Below, piece by piece: positions 35,645 to 45,386 of a stretch of 64,000 nt of DNA. Source of the DNA: Yersinia massiliensis CCUG 53443 (GTDB lineage Bacteria > Pseudomonadota > Gammaproteobacteria > Enterobacterales > Enterobacteriaceae). Both the position numbers and the translations under genes were made by a program. The notes under the pieces are model-generated. The model was not told where the DNA came from. It was given only the letters and a program-made list of their open reading frames with translations, and searched no databases. Location: positions 124,001-188,000 of the forward strand of contig NZ_HE997644.1 of NCBI RefSeq assembly GCF_000312485.1, in the 5' to 3' direction. The first letter of the stretch is position 1. Each line of letters begins with the position of its first letter.

Positions 35645-35672
35645 AGGATCTTGGTGTTCGCGTCAAGATCCT
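35645..35672 (+). other. Intercistronic hairpin between binding protein and permease genes
   Basis: A perfect 9-bp stem AGGATCTTG / CAAGATCCT with a 10-nt loop lies in the 70-bp gap and has no T-run. In ABC operons such hairpins protect the upstream mRNA, giving more binding protein than permease; that role is inferred here. Confidence 0.65.
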
Positions 35673-35690
35673 CGGGTATTTGGATTTCAT

Positions 35691-36458
35691 ATGTCAGGAT
35701 TTCGTTGGGAAATCATTCAAGAATACGCCCCGCTGTTTATGGATGGCGCTTGGATGACGATTAAGTGCACCATTATCTGTGTGATTTTGGGGACAACTTG
35801 GGGGCTAACGCTGGGACTGGGGCGGTTGGCGCAGGCACCTCATGGTATTTGGAAGCCCATACTGCATTACTGTGTTCAATGGCCAGTACGTGTCTATATC
35901 AGTGCGATTCGAGGAACACCGCTGTTTGTGCAAATAATGGTGGTGCACTTTGCGCTGGTGCCGCTGTTTATCAATCCGCGGGATGGCATTCTCGTCACCA
36001 ATGGCATTATGTCTTCTGATTTTGCCCGCATGCTGCGCTCTGATTATGGTGCTTTTTTATCTTGTATCGTGGCGATCACTCTCAATGCCGGGGCTTATGT
36101 CTCTGAGATATTCCGTGCGGGTATTCAATCAATCGATCGTGGTCAGATGGAAGCCTCTCGCTCGCTGGGGATGAGCTACGGTAAAACCATGCGTAAGGTG
36201 ATTCTGCCGCAGGCTTTCCGCCGTATGTTGCCCCCCTTGGGGAACAACGCCATTGCGATTGTGAAAGACTCATCGTTGGCATCAGCCATTGGGCTGGCTG
36301 ACTTAGCCTATGCCGCACGAACCGTCTCCGGTGCCTATGCCACGTATTGGGAACCCTATTTGGTTATTTCAGTGGTTTATTGGGTCATTACGTTTTTACT
36401 TTCGCTGTTAGTGCGACATATGGAAAAGAGGTTCGGTAAAAGTGATTCACGTACATAA
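35691..36458 (+). CDS. Polar amino acid ABC transporter, permease
   Basis: The 255-aa inner-membrane protein has five to six membrane segments and the HisM/GlnP-family EAA loop [25 protein letters not shown]-like block (residues ~155-178), followed by [35 protein letters not shown] is the family's TM2 motif. Only one permease gene is present, so it probably acts as a homodimer. Its 3' end overlaps the ATPase gene by 17 bp. Confidence 0.9.
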   Translation: MSGFRWEIIQEYAPLFMDGAWMTIKCTIICVILGTTWGLTLGLGRLAQAPHGIWKPILHYCVQWPVRVYISAIRGTPLFVQIMVVHFALVPLFINPRDGILVTNGIMSSDFARMLRSDYGAFLSCIVAITLNAGAYVSEIFRAGIQSIDRGQMEASRSLGMSYGKTMRKVILPQAFRRMLPPLGNNAIAIVKDSSLASAIGLADLAYAARTVSGAYATYWEPYLVISVVYWVITFLLSLLVRHMEKRFGKSDSRT

Positions 36459-37176
36459 CCTGCAAAAACAATTTGGTGAAACCCATGTGTTGCGTGGCAT
36501 TTCATGTGACATTCAGCCAAAAGAAGTGGTCTGCATCATTGGCCCATCCGGTTCTGGGAAAAGTACTTTTTTACGCTGCATAAATGCGTTGGAAACCTTG
36601 TCCGGTGGCGAAATTACAGTGAACGGCTTTGAGATCCACAATCCAAAGACGGATCTCAATCGTATGCGCGAAAGTGTCGGTATGGTATTCCAACGCTTTA
36701 ATCTGTTTCCGCATATGACCGTGCTGGAAAATCTGATTATGGCCCCGATGGATGTCAAAAAACTGCCGCGTTCACAGGCTATCGAACGCGCTGAGTTGTT
36801 ACTGCGCAAAGTGGGTTTGCTGGATAAGATTGATGCTTATCCGAGTAGCCTCTCTGGCGGGCAACAGCAGCGTGTCGCGATTGCCAGAGCACTGGCGATG
36901 GAACCTACTATCATGTTGTTTGACGAGCCAACGTCAGCACTCGATCCTGAGTTGGTGGAGGAAGTGTTATCTGTGATGAAAGCATTGGCACTAGAAGGCA
37001 TGACCATGGTCGTCGTCACCCACGAAATGGGCTTTGCCCGTGATGTCGCTGACCGCGTGCTGTTTATTGACCAAGGCGTGATTCAAGAAGAGGGTAAACC
37101 AGAGGAGATCTTTACTGCGCCAAGCAATCAGCGCACACAAGCATTCCTGAGTAAGGTGCTCTCAGCTCAAAGATAA
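36442..37176 (+). CDS. Polar amino acid ABC transporter, ATP-binding protein (GTG start)
   Basis: The 244-aa ATPase has Walker [10 protein letters not shown] (residues ~33-41), Q-loop [18 protein letters not shown] signature [17 protein letters not shown], Walker [13 protein letters not shown] and the H-loop [16 protein letters not shown], closely following GlnQ/HisP. A GTG start inside the end of the permease gene couples the two. It powers uptake by the binding protein and permease encoded upstream. Confidence 0.95.
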   Translation: MIHVHNLQKQFGETHVLRGISCDIQPKEVVCIIGPSGSGKSTFLRCINALETLSGGEITVNGFEIHNPKTDLNRMRESVGMVFQRFNLFPHMTVLENLIMAPMDVKKLPRSQAIERAELLLRKVGLLDKIDAYPSSLSGGQQQRVAIARALAMEPTIMLFDEPTSALDPELVEEVLSVMKALALEGMTMVVVTHEMGFARDVADRVLFIDQGVIQEEGKPEEIFTAPSNQRTQAFLSKVLSAQR

Positions 37177-37237
37177 CAGGTAAAAAGTCGACTGGCGGGC
37201 TGTTACTGGGGTAACCCAATGGCCCGCAGATTGCTGC

Positions 37238-37555
37238 TCACCAACCGGTGAGAAATGAGAATAACATCCAGAACAAACACAGCACCGCAATCCCCGCTCC
37301 ACCGATGGTTATCAGTAAATTACCGCGCGATAGCACACTGAGCATGATCCCAATCAACACCGAAAGCGGCATGAGTGCCAGAAAGAACGGCCAAGTGTAC
37401 AACAGGAAAAAGAGGGTATTGGGGCCATAGATAAAGAAAGGGATCGCAAATGCCAACCAATAGAACACAAAACCAGTAACGCCACCGAGGAAGGAGTATG
37501 AAGGTTCATCTCGCTCTCGTTGTTCGTCGATCATAATTTGGGTGACATTCAGCAT
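37238..37555 (-). CDS. ygbE: DUF3561 inner-membrane protein YgbE
   Basis: The 105-aa protein has three hydrophobic segments and the YgbE/DUF3561 block YGPNTLFFLLYTWPFFLALMP. No function is known. In E. coli ygbE likewise follows cysC downstream, so context supports the name. The ATG at 37555 has AGGA 5 nt upstream and removes ten unlikely residues starting from an upstream GTG. Confidence 0.85.
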   Translation of the reverse strand: MLNVTQIMIDEQRERDEPSYSFLGGVTGFVFYWLAFAIPFFIYGPNTLFFLLYTWPFFLALMPLSVLIGIMLSVLSRGNLLITIGGAGIAVLCLFWMLFSFLTGW

Positions 37556-37620
37556 ACAAATCCTGTAGGTACAGTTTACCGGCACGTTCTAAAGACGTTT
37601 TGCCCGTGACAATAAGTCCC

Positions 37621-37773
37621 TAAATACCAACGTCTTTGGCATGACAACTCGGCAGTTTTCATCAACGCCAGCTCGCAGACTCAGCCCGATATGCTTACAT
37701 CAGTAAGAGAGTCGGGCGAGTGTACGACACTAACGTTAATTGATGGCCCTGCGGCTGTATTGACGTAGGTTAT
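37621..37773. repeat. ERIC-like intergenic repeat
   Basis: The core at 37684-37717 folds as GCCCGA-tatg-CTTAC-atca-GTAAG-agag-TCGGGC and closely resembles the central palindrome of the 127-bp ERIC element (GCTTACAT-AGTAAG-GGG-GAG pattern). Both flanks end in a GACGT-GGTAT-like segment pointing outward, suggesting the limits given. It fills the gap between ygbE and cysC, directly after the cysC stop. Limits are approximate and the flanks diverge from the classic consensus. Confidence 0.55.
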
Positions 37774-37777
37774 AGGT

Positions 37778-38398
37778 TTAGGATTTGATAATAGCGCTAT
37801 CGCGTAGTACGTCTAACAATTGTTCAATCAAATTTGTTACTAATTGTTCACCCTGCAAATGAATGTCTGCGTCTTCCGGCGATTCGTAAACGGCATCGAT
37901 GCCTGTGAAGTTTTTGAGCTCGCCAGCGCGGGCTTTTTTGTACAAACCCTTAGGGTCCCGGGCCTCACAAATGGCTAAAGGCGTGTCGACAAACACCTCG
38001 ATAAACTGACCTGGTGCCAGCATATCGCGCACCATTTGGCGCTCCGCACGATGCGGAGAGATAAACGCCGTGAGCACCACCAGACCGGCATCCACCATTA
38101 ATTTGGCGACCTCGCCAACCCGACGGATATTTTCGCGGCGATCATCATCAGAAAACCCCAAGTCGCGGCACAAGCCATGACGAACATTGTCGCCATCCAG
38201 CAAGTAAGTGCTAACACCGCGAGCGAACAGGGCCTGTTCCAGCGCACCGGCCACGGTCGATTTACCGGAGCCAGATAAGCCGGTAAACCAGAGCACGACG
38301 CCCTGATGTCCATGCTGCTGTTCTCGATCCTGCCGAGTGACAGCATGAGGGTGCCAGACGATATTCTCATCGGCTGGCGTGGCATGTTCGACTGACAC
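37778..38398 (-). CDS. cysC: Adenylylsulfate (APS) kinase
   Basis: CysC phosphorylates APS to PAPS. The 206-aa enzyme has Walker [10 protein letters not shown] (Gly40-Thr48), [20 protein letters not shown], the phosphoserine/lid region [14 protein letters not shown], and [30 protein letters not shown] at 38398, 1 bp after the cysN stop and preceded by a G-rich ribosome site, gives an N-terminus like E. coli CysC (201 aa); the longer frame reads back into cysN. It is the last gene of cysG-cysD-cysN-cysC. Confidence 0.97.
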   Translation of the reverse strand: MSVEHATPADENIVWHPHAVTRQDREQQHGHQGVVLWFTGLSGSGKSTVAGALEQALFARGVSTYLLDGDNVRHGLCRDLGFSDDDRRENIRRVGEVAKLMVDAGLVVLTAFISPHRAERQMVRDMLAPGQFIEVFVDTPLAICEARDPKGLYKKARAGELKNFTGIDAVYESPEDADIHLQGEQLVTNLIEQLLDVLRDSAIIKS

Positions 38399-38399
38399 G

Positions 38400-39899
38400 C
38401 TATTTCCCCCCCAATAAATCACGCGCACCCCAGTGCGGGAAGTGGCGACGAACCAGTGCATTCAGTTCCAGCTCAAAGGCACTAAACTCGGTGCTTTCTT
38501 GGTAGACCGATTCCAGTGTTTCGCGAATCAGACCCGCACCCACCGTCACATTACTCAACCGGTCAATAAAGATCATGCCACCAGTCTCGTGGTTACTCTG
38601 GTAGCTATCTAGCACCAGTGGCTCATCGAACGCCAATTCAACCAATCCGATACCATTAAGCGGCAAACTTTCCACCACCCGCTGGGTCAGTGAGTTGACC
38701 TCAACCTGATATTGGATTTTTTCCACCCGCGCACGGGTCTTTTTACCCGCGACTTTGATGTCATAGCTTTGACCAACCACCAGCGGCTGCTCAGCCATCC
38801 ACACAATATCCACCAACGCATTTTGCGCTGCTTTTAGTGTATCGCTGGCATCCACCAGCAAGTCACCACGGCTGATATCCACTTCATCGGTCAGTACCAA
38901 CGTAATCGCTTCTCCGGGGACAGCTTCAGTCAAATCACCATCAAAGGTCACGATACGGGCAATCGTCGATTCCACACCAGAAGGCAGGACTTTGATTTTT
39001 TGCCCAACACGCACCACGCCAGCAGATAGGGTGCCAGCATAACCACGGAAATCTAAATTAGGGCGGTTGACGTACTGGACTGGGAAGCGTAACGGTTGTT
39101 GGCGACGAGCATTCACCACATCAACGCTTTCCAGCACTTCAAGCAGTGTTGGGCCAGAATACCAATTCATTCGCTCGCTAGGAGAGGCCACATTATCGCC
39201 ATCCAGCGCAGACAGTGGCACAAACTTAATATCCAGATCGGCCGGTAACTGTTCGGCAAAACTCAGGTAGTCTTCTTTAAATTGCTCGAAGACACTTTCC
39301 TGATAATCCACCAAATCCATTTTGTTCACTGCCACCACTAAATGGCGGATCCCCAGCAAGGTCGCAATAAAGCTATGGCGACGAGTTTGGTCTAACACCC
39401 CTTTTCGGGCATCAATCAACAAAATCGCCAAATCGCAAGTCGATGCGCCCGTGGCCATATTACGGGTGTACTGCTCATGTCCTGGGGTATCGGCGATGAT
39501 AAATTTGCGCTTCTCTGTCGAGAAATAGCGATAAGCCACATCAATGGTGATGCCCTGCTCACGCTCAGCTTGTAACCCATCCACCAGTAACGCCAGATCC
39601 AGTTTTTCGCCCTGCGTACCCAATCGCTTGCTGTCAGTATGCAGCGTTGTTAGCTGATCTTCGTAGATTTGGCGGGTATCATGCAGTAAACGCCCTATCA
39701 AGGTACTTTTACCGTCATCGACACTCCCGCAGGTTAAAAAGCGCAACAGAGTTTTGTGTTGTTGTGCATGCAGATAAGCCTCAACGCCGCCTTCGTTGGC
39801 AATTTGCTCGGCGATGGAGCTGCTTTGTAAAATCATCGACCGGCTATCGGGCGCTGATTGATCTACCGCAACAGGTTTAATGTGTAATTTGGTGTTCAT
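38400..39899 (-). CDS. cysN: Sulfate adenylyltransferase subunit 1 (GTPase)
   Basis: CysN is the EF-Tu-like GTPase that drives APS formation by CysD. The 499-aa protein has P-loop GSVDDGKST (residues ~57-65), switch [27 protein letters not shown] for guanine recognition, then two beta-barrel domains and the C-terminal [22 protein letters not shown] shared with E. coli CysN (475 aa). The extra length is an N-terminal extension of about 24 residues. It follows cysD by 10 bp. Confidence 0.98.
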   Translation of the reverse strand: MNTKLHIKPVAVDQSAPDSRSMILQSSSIAEQIANEGGVEAYLHAQQHKTLLRFLTCGSVDDGKSTLIGRLLHDTRQIYEDQLTTLHTDSKRLGTQGEKLDLALLVDGLQAEREQGITIDVAYRYFSTEKRKFIIADTPGHEQYTRNMATGASTCDLAILLIDARKGVLDQTRRHSFIATLLGIRHLVVAVNKMDLVDYQESVFEQFKEDYLSFAEQLPADLDIKFVPLSALDGDNVASPSERMNWYSGPTLLEVLESVDVVNARRQQPLRFPVQYVNRPNLDFRGYAGTLSAGVVRVGQKIKVLPSGVESTIARIVTFDGDLTEAVPGEAITLVLTDEVDISRGDLLVDASDTLKAAQNALVDIVWMAEQPLVVGQSYDIKVAGKKTRARVEKIQYQVEVNSLTQRVVESLPLNGIGLVELAFDEPLVLDSYQSNHETGGMIFIDRLSNVTVGAGLIRETLESVYQESTEFSAFELELNALVRRHFPHWGARDLLGGK

Positions 39900-39909
39900 C
39901 GGGCGCTCC

Positions 39910-40818
39910 TCAGAAATATCCCTGACGCTTTTTAAGCTCCATGGAGCCGGATTGATCGCGGTCGATCATTCGACCCTGACGTTCACTGGTGGTCGAGATA
40001 AGCATCTCTTCGATAATGGCGGGTAAGGTTTCAGCCTCAGACTCCACCGCACCGGTGAGTGGCCAGCAGCCCAAGGTGCGAAAACGCACCATCTTCTGAG
40101 TGATCACCTCACCCGGCTGTAAATCGATGCGATCATCATCCACCATCATTAACATCCCATCACGTTCCACCACCGGCCGTGGTTTCGCCAAATACAGCGG
40201 CACAATGTCGATTTTTTCCAAGAAGATGTATTGCCAGATATCCAGCTCCGTCCAGTTGGACAGCGGGAAGACGCGAATACTTTCGCCTTTGTTAATCTGA
40301 CCGTTGTAGTTGTGCCACAGCTCAGGACGCTGATTTTTTGGGTCCCAGCGGTGGAAACGGTCACGGAAAGAGTAAATACGCTCTTTAGCACGTGATTTCT
40401 CTTCGTCACGCCGTGCGCCACCGAAAGCGGCATCAAAACCATATTTGTTCAAGGCTTGCTTAAGGCCCTCGGTTTTCATGATATCGGTATGTTTGGCACT
40501 GCCATGCACAAAGGGATTAATCCCCATGGCCACACCTTCTGGATTGCGGTGTACCAGCAACTCACAGCCAAAATCTTTGGCTATGCGGTCACGAAATTCG
40601 TACATTTCACGGAATTTCCAACCGGTATCCACATGCAATAACGGGAAAGGTAAGTTACCGGGGAAGAAGGCTTTGCGCGCCAAATGCAGCATCACAGAGG
40701 AGTCTTTGCCGATGGAATAGAGCATCACCGGGTTACCGAATTCGGCGGCCACTTCACGGATGATATGGATACTCTCCGCCTCCAATTGCCGCAAATGAGT
40801 GAGTCGTTTTTCGTCCAT
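39910..40818 (-). CDS. cysD: Sulfate adenylyltransferase subunit 2
   Basis: CysD is the ATP-pyrophosphatase subunit that adenylates sulfate. The 302-aa protein carries the PP-loop variant [10 protein letters not shown] (Ser35-Leu44), [41 protein letters not shown] (as adjoining blocks) and [11 protein letters not shown], with length equal to the E. coli enzyme. It is 10 bp downstream of cysG and 10 bp upstream of cysN in one operon. Confidence 0.98.
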   Translation of the reverse strand: MDEKRLTHLRQLEAESIHIIREVAAEFGNPVMLYSIGKDSSVMLHLARKAFFPGNLPFPLLHVDTGWKFREMYEFRDRIAKDFGCELLVHRNPEGVAMGINPFVHGSAKHTDIMKTEGLKQALNKYGFDAAFGGARRDEEKSRAKERIYSFRDRFHRWDPKNQRPELWHNYNGQINKGESIRVFPLSNWTELDIWQYIFLEKIDIVPLYLAKPRPVVERDGMLMMVDDDRIDLQPGEVITQKMVRFRTLGCWPLTGAVESEAETLPAIIEEMLISTTSERQGRMIDRDQSGSMELKKRQGYF

Positions 40819-40828
40819 AACAGATCCT

Positions 40829-42247
40829 TTATGCCAAATTCACGACTGACGGGCTAATGGCCTGTTCAGTCTGTCGTTGTTGCCCAAACCAAGCGATTTG
40901 GTGATGCAAATCCACCACTTCACCGATAACCAGCAAGGCGGGTGTGGGGGCCTGATGCGCGAGCGATTCAAGCTCAGCTAATGTACCGATACGGACTTGT
41001 TGGTCTGCGCGAGTGCCCCGACTAATAACCGCCACTGGCGTCGTACTCGCTCGGCCATGTGTCATTAAATGCTGGCTAATTTCAGCCGCTTTCACCGTGC
41101 CCATGTAAATCGCCAACGTTTGGCGACCACGTGCCAATGCTTGCCAATCCAAGTCATCGCCATCACCGCGACAATGACCGGTGATAAAAGTCACGCTCTG
41201 TGCATGATCACGGTGAGTCAGAGGGATACCCGCGTAGGCCGTCGCCCCCGCAGCCGCTGTCACCCCAGGTACCACTTGAAACGTAATACCGGCTTGCGCG
41301 GCAACCTGTAACTCTTCGCCACCTCGGCCAAAGATAAAGGGATCGCCCCCTTTCAACCGCACCACTCGCTTGCCTTGCTGTGCGAGAGTCACCAGTAATT
41401 GATTCGTTTCTTCCTGCGCGACTGAATGTGCGCCTGCCCGTTTACCGACACAAATGCGCTCAGCATCGCGGCGGACTAAATCCAATACTTCTGGACTGAC
41501 TAAATGGTCATAGAGCACCACATCAGCCTGCTGAATCACTTGTAAGCCACGTAGCGTCAGCAAACCAGAGTCTCCGGGGCCAGCTCCCACCAAGGCAATC
41601 TCACCCAGTGTGCTCCCCTGCCCGTCCAGCGATTGCTGCAATTCGTCTTCTGCTTGTGCTAACTGACCACGACTGATCAAACTGGCAAAACGGCCACTGA
41701 AGGCGTTTTCCCAAAAACGACGACGTGCACCCATGGTTTGAATGTGTTGCTTAACACGGCCACGCCAGCGCCCCGCGACCGCAGCCATTTCCCCCAGACT
41801 GGCGGGTAACAACGCTTCCAGTTTTTCACGCAGGATCCTCGCCAGCACCGGCGCTTGACCGGCAGAGGAGATCGCCACCACTAAGGGTGAACGATCGACG
41901 ATCGACGGGAAGATAAATGAGCAGCGAGGTTGATCATCCACCACGTTGGCCAAAATACGACGTTGATCTGCGGCGGTAAAAACAGCCGCATTGAGTGCGG
42001 TATCGTTAGTGGCTGCAATCACCAGAAACACCTCATCTAGCTGCTCCGGCAAGAAAACCTTCGCCAACCAGTGAATACGGCCATCCTGATGCTGTTGTTC
42101 AAGTTCAGATGAAAGCGTCTGCGCCACTACCCGCACCTGAGCGCCAGCGCGGTGCAACAAGTCAATTTTTCGCGCAGCAACTTCACCGCCGCCAACGACC
42201 AATACGGGGCGCTGTTTTAAGTCGGCAAATAGAGGTAGATAATCCAC
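40829..42247 (-). CDS. cysG: Siroheme synthase (precorrin-2 dehydrogenase/ferrochelatase and uroporphyrinogen-III methyltransferase)
   Basis: The 472-aa fusion makes siroheme, the cofactor of sulfite reductase CysI. The N-terminal NAD-binding half has [17 protein letters not shown] (residues ~15-31) and [22 protein letters not shown]. The C-terminal SUMT half has [36 protein letters not shown] and [18 protein letters not shown]. The GTG at 42247 is preferred: GAAGG lies 5 nt upstream and the N-terminus then aligns with E. coli CysG. In E. coli cysG sits elsewhere with nirBDC; here it heads the cysDNC operon. Confidence 0.96.
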   Translation of the reverse strand: MDYLPLFADLKQRPVLVVGGGEVAARKIDLLHRAGAQVRVVAQTLSSELEQQHQDGRIHWLAKVFLPEQLDEVFLVIAATNDTALNAAVFTAADQRRILANVVDDQPRCSFIFPSIVDRSPLVVAISSAGQAPVLARILREKLEALLPASLGEMAAVAGRWRGRVKQHIQTMGARRRFWENAFSGRFASLISRGQLAQAEDELQQSLDGQGSTLGEIALVGAGPGDSGLLTLRGLQVIQQADVVLYDHLVSPEVLDLVRRDAERICVGKRAGAHSVAQEETNQLLVTLAQQGKRVVRLKGGDPFIFGRGGEELQVAAQAGITFQVVPGVTAAAGATAYAGIPLTHRDHAQSVTFITGHCRGDGDDLDWQALARGRQTLAIYMGTVKAAEISQHLMTHGRASTTPVAVISRGTRADQQVRIGTLAELESLAHQAPTPALLVIGEVVDLHHQIAWFGQQRQTEQAISPSVVNLA

Positions 42248-42287
42248 AACGGCCTTCAATTACATGATAAAGCGTAGGGTGACTATA

Positions 42288-42296
42288 GGGGGGGGG
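42288..42296 (+). other. Nine-G homopolymer in the cysG-iap divergent region
   Basis: Nine consecutive G residues lie 41 bp upstream of the cysG start codon, in its presumed leader or core promoter. Long G runs mutate by slippage. Confidence 0.9.
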
Positions 42297-42536
42297 CATG
42301 GCCTTATGAAATGACTAAAAGTAATTACAAGTTCCATAATGATATATAGCCGTAATGGTATAGCTTGCAGCTATGTTTGCTCGTTATCATTGAAACGCTT
42401 TTTGGGTTCATCTTTCTGCAATTTAAGAATCATACAAATTGTTAATTTGTGCGGACAGTTTCATACTAAGTGCCGCTTAGCACTGCGTTAACCATGCCAA
42501 CAGACATGGCCCAAACTATGACAAGGATATTTCGGT

Positions 42537-43589
42537 ATGTTTTCCCGCCGTCGCCTAAAGTGGGCATTATTCACACTGTGTTTCACTACCGCTCTGCCCT
42601 TACAGGCCGCCAACGACCAAGCCGTCGGTAAAATTGCGGAACAGCAAACTCGCCATATTAGCACTTACTTCCCCGGCCGAATGGCGGGCAGTCCAGCAGA
42701 GCTGTTGGCTGCCGAGTACATCAATCATCGTTTCCAACAGATGGGTTATCAAAGCAACCTACGCGGCTTTAATACGCGCTATCTTTATACCAGTAAAAAT
42801 GGCAAACAAAGCTGGCGGACACTGAGTGCAACCTCGGTGATTGCCGCCCGTAATGCGACCATGACTCAGTCCAATGCTGCGGCTAAAGCGGATGAGCAGA
42901 AACAGATTGTTATCATGGCGCACTTTGATACCTACACGCCGCAAAGCGATATGGATTTAGATAACAACCTTGGCGGCCTGACGCTGCAAGGCGTTGATGA
43001 TAATGCTGCTGGGGTGGGTGTTATGCTAGAACTGGCAGAGCGCCTAAAAGCGGTTCCGTTGCGCTATGATTTGCGCTTTGTCGCCCTCAGTGCAGAAGAG
43101 ATTGGGGCGCAAGGCACCGAGAGCTATTTGGAGCGCATGAGTCAAACAGAGAAGGCGAACACCTTACTGATCATTAATTTGGATAGCCTGATCACCGGAG
43201 ATCGCCTTTATTTTAGCGCCAATCAACAACCGTCAGCCATTGCAGCGCAAACGCAAGCATTGAAGCTGGCGCGGCGTTATGGCATCTCTGCGGCTCCCCT
43301 GCAATATCAGGCCGTATCGCCGTGTCGGGCTGATAAAAACCTCTTTGAGGCAGCCGGCTTGCCGCTGTTATCTGTCGAGGCCAGTAACGCCAGTTTGGGC
43401 AAGAAAGACGGTTGCCAGCAACGCGCCATCAGCACCCACTTCCCACAGGGCACGACCCGCCACCAGAGCCAACTCGATAACTTAAATTATCTGGATAAGT
43501 TCTTGCCAGGGCGAATCACCAAACGTACCCACGATACCGTCAAGATATTGCAACCGCTGATAGAAGCGTTAGCTGCCGCTAAGAAGTAA
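42537..43589 (+). CDS. iap: Iap aminopeptidase (M28 family, alkaline phosphatase isozyme conversion)
   Basis: E. coli Iap removes N-terminal arginine from periplasmic alkaline phosphatase. The 350-aa protein has a signal peptide (cleavage after PLQA) and an M28 zinc peptidase fold: HFDTYTP for the first ligand, GVDDNAAGVGVMLELAE for the bridging aspartate, and LSAEEIGAQGTESYL for the catalytic glutamate. A cysteine pair in SPCRADKNLF and KDGCQQRA may form a disulfide. It diverges from cysG and precedes hicAB; in E. coli the CRISPR-cas region follows it. Confidence 0.93.
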   Translation: MFSRRRLKWALFTLCFTTALPLQAANDQAVGKIAEQQTRHISTYFPGRMAGSPAELLAAEYINHRFQQMGYQSNLRGFNTRYLYTSKNGKQSWRTLSATSVIAARNATMTQSNAAAKADEQKQIVIMAHFDTYTPQSDMDLDNNLGGLTLQGVDDNAAGVGVMLELAERLKAVPLRYDLRFVALSAEEIGAQGTESYLERMSQTEKANTLLIINLDSLITGDRLYFSANQQPSAIAAQTQALKLARRYGISAAPLQYQAVSPCRADKNLFEAAGLPLLSVEASNASLGKKDGCQQRAISTHFPQGTTRHQSQLDNLNYLDKFLPGRITKRTHDTVKILQPLIEALAAAKK

Positions 43590-43698
43590 TCTCAACCTGC
43601 GAAATACTGCGCAAAACAAGCAGAAACTCAATGAAATCAACGCTAGGGTGGTCATATTGGCCGCCCTTTCTCATCTTTTTCGCGTATAACTCTCGGTG

Positions 43699-43750
43699 GG
43701 TATGATACCTACAACTAATTGACTCAACCTTGCTGGTAGGTATAATAACC
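43699..43750 (+). promoter_or_regulatory. hicAB promoter with overlapping inverted-repeat operator
   Basis: TTGACT (43719-43724) and TATAAT (43741-43746) with 16-bp spacing form a near-consensus sigma-70 promoter. Matching inverted arms flank and cover it: GGTATGATACCTAC (43699-43712) and GTAGGTATAATAACC (43736-43750). The second arm contains the -10 box, so binding of the ribbon-helix-helix antitoxin there would block transcription. Confidence 0.8.
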
Positions 43751-43774
43751 ACCAGTAACTCACCAGGAGATCAC

Positions 43775-43969
43775 ATGGAGAGTGGCGAATTAATAAAACG
43801 ATTAGAAAATACAGGCTGGCACATCAGGGGCGGTAAGAAAACGAACGGTGGTAGCCATATTACCCTATGCAAACCAGGGGTTTATAAAATTATCACGCTA
43901 CCCCATCCACGCAAGGATGTCTCCATAGGTGTACAAAGACAAGCGATGCGAACGGCCGGACTTAACTGA
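43775..43969 (+). CDS. hicA: HicA toxin (mRNA interferase)
   Basis: HicA toxins are small ribosome-independent RNases with a double-stranded-RNA-binding fold. This 64-aa protein has the family pattern LIKRLENTGWHIRGGKK, then GGSHITL with the catalytic histidine (His28) and a basic tail. AGGAG 5 nt upstream fixes the ATG at 43775; a longer frame reads back through the promoter. Order toxin then antitoxin is usual for hicAB. Y. pestis has a characterised HicA3-HicB3 pair of this kind, and this may be it or its orthologue. Confidence 0.93.
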   Translation: MESGELIKRLENTGWHIRGGKKTNGGSHITLCKPGVYKIITLPHPRKDVSIGVQRQAMRTAGLN

Positions 43970-44003
43970 TTTAACCAAAGCAAAAATGCTGAGAGAGTAA
44001 ACC

Positions 44004-44411
44004 ATGATCTACCCTATTTTTATCTTCAGTACCGATGAAGGATTCGACGGCTACTTTCCTGATATTGATGGTTGCTTCTTTGCAGGCAATACATTTACCG
44101 ATATCAGTAAAAATGCGGAAGACGCTTTTGCTGTTCACATTGAAGCACTCATGGATGAAGGATTTCCTTTACCGGCCCCCGCGAGAGATCCACAACACTA
44201 CATTGGTGACCCTCGCTTAAAAAATGATGGTGGGATATTGGGATTTGTTGAAATTGATCCGGCCAAATATGAAAGCAAGGCGGTTAAATTCAATCTGACC
44301 ATGTCACAAAACCTGCTGACAGCCATTGATAAGTTTATTGCGACAAATCGTGGTTATAAGAATCGAAGCCAGTTTCTCGCCGAATTAGCCCGAGAGCGAA
44401 TTAACAGTTAG
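44004..44411 (+). CDS. hicB: HicB antitoxin (degenerate RNase H fold plus ribbon-helix-helix domain)
   Basis: The 135-aa antitoxin has the HicB N-terminal partial RNase H-like fold (GYFPDIDGCFFAGNTFTD and AFAVHIEALMDEG) that covers the toxin. Its C-terminal ribbon-helix-helix DNA-binding domain (VKFNLTMSQNLLTAIDKFIA, RSQFLAELARERI) is the type that recognises inverted repeats. It is 34 bp behind hicA in the same operon. The DNA-binding domain and the operator over the promoter indicate autorepression. Confidence 0.94.
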   Translation: MIYPIFIFSTDEGFDGYFPDIDGCFFAGNTFTDISKNAEDAFAVHIEALMDEGFPLPAPARDPQHYIGDPRLKNDGGILGFVEIDPAKYESKAVKFNLTMSQNLLTAIDKFIATNRGYKNRSQFLAELARERINS

Positions 44412-44426
44412 TCGCCATATCGTGAG

Positions 44427-44449
44427 AAAAAGGGCGCTATCTGCGCCCT
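44427..44449 (-). terminator. Terminator of the cysJIH operon
   Basis: On the minus strand AGGGCGC pairs with GCGCCCT across 5 nt and is followed by five T residues, about 200 bp past the cysH stop. On the plus strand it closes hicAB but lacks a T-run there. Confidence 0.7.
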
Positions 44450-44651
44450 AGACTGCTGACAACGGTGATAACAGGTAGAAGAGTAAAGCGTCCGCACCAA
44501 GGATGGCGTGGCTCAAGCCTCCAAGGACGGATTCACGGCGTCTTTACGATCTGCCTGTCATCAGTGCAACAGGTACTCGCTCAATGACTTCACCCGCAAC
44601 CTGCGCCCTTTATATGTATATGGTTGATGCATCAACAGCTGATCTACCGCA

Positions 44652-45386
44652 TCAGCCTTCATGCAGACCGCATTCACGTTTCAGGCCGAAGAACCGAGTC
44701 TCTTCTTCGCTCATCCCGGGTTCCCATTTACGTGTCGTATGGGTATCACCGACAGATAAATAACCTTGCTCCCATAACGGATGATAGCTCAGGCCATTTT
44801 GGGTCAAATACTGATAAACCTGCCGATTATCCCAATCAATGATCGGTAATAGCTTAAATACCCCCCGCTGAATAGCCAACACCGGTAACTGTGCACGGCT
44901 ACCCGATTGCTCGCGGCGTAAACCAGCAAACCACGTTTGCGCGCCCAATGTCTCTAACGCACGATTCATTGGCTCCACTTTATTCAGCTCATTGTAGCGC
45001 TCGATACCCTCGACACCCTGCTCCCATAACTTGCCGTAACGGGCTTCCTGCCACGCAGGGCTTTGCGGTGCACGAAACACCTGCAAGTTAAGTTGCAGTT
45101 GCTCGGTCAACGCATCGATAAACTGATAGGTCTCAGGGAATAGATAACCGGTATCGGTGAGGATCACCGGAATATCCGGCCGCTGGCGGGTGACCAGATG
45201 CAAGCAGACCGCCGCCTGAATACCAAAGCTGGACGAAAGCACGAACTCGCCAGGGAGATTATCCAACGCCCAGCTAACCCGCGCCTGTGCGGATAATGCC
45301 TCAAGTTCATTGTTAACCGCCGCCAATGCCAGTACCTGCTCGACTTTCGGTAATGAATTCAACTCACTCAGGTTGATTCGGCTCAC
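44652..45386 (-). CDS. cysH: Phosphoadenosine phosphosulfate (PAPS) reductase, GTG start
   Basis: CysH reduces PAPS to sulfite with thioredoxin. The 244-aa protein (same length as E. coli) has the PP-loop-like [47 protein letters not shown] and the C-terminal KRECGLHEG with catalytic Cys239. The absence of the two CC motifs marks a PAPS- rather than APS-reductase. The GTG start overlaps the cysI stop by 4 bp (GTGA), so translation is coupled. Confidence 0.97.
   Translation of the reverse strand: MSRINLSELNSLPKVEQVLALAAVNNELEALSAQARVSWALDNLPGEFVLSSSFGIQAAVCLHLVTRQRPDIPVILTDTGYLFPETYQFIDALTEQLQLNLQVFRAPQSPAWQEARYGKLWEQGVEGIERYNELNKVEPMNRALETLGAQTWFAGLRREQSGSRAQLPVLAIQRGVFKLLPIIDWDNRQVYQYLTQNGLSYHPLWEQGYLSVGDTHTTRKWEPGMSEEETRFFGLKRECGLHEG

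Noticed and set aside
43590-44651. CRISPR array or cas remnant next to iap
   Set aside because: Searched because of the E. coli arrangement; no regularly spaced repeats and no cas-like frames are present.
44503-44763. 86-codon plus-strand ORF after hicB
   Set aside because: Runs into the antisense of cysH; Ser/Pro/Arg-rich composition typical of a non-coding frame.
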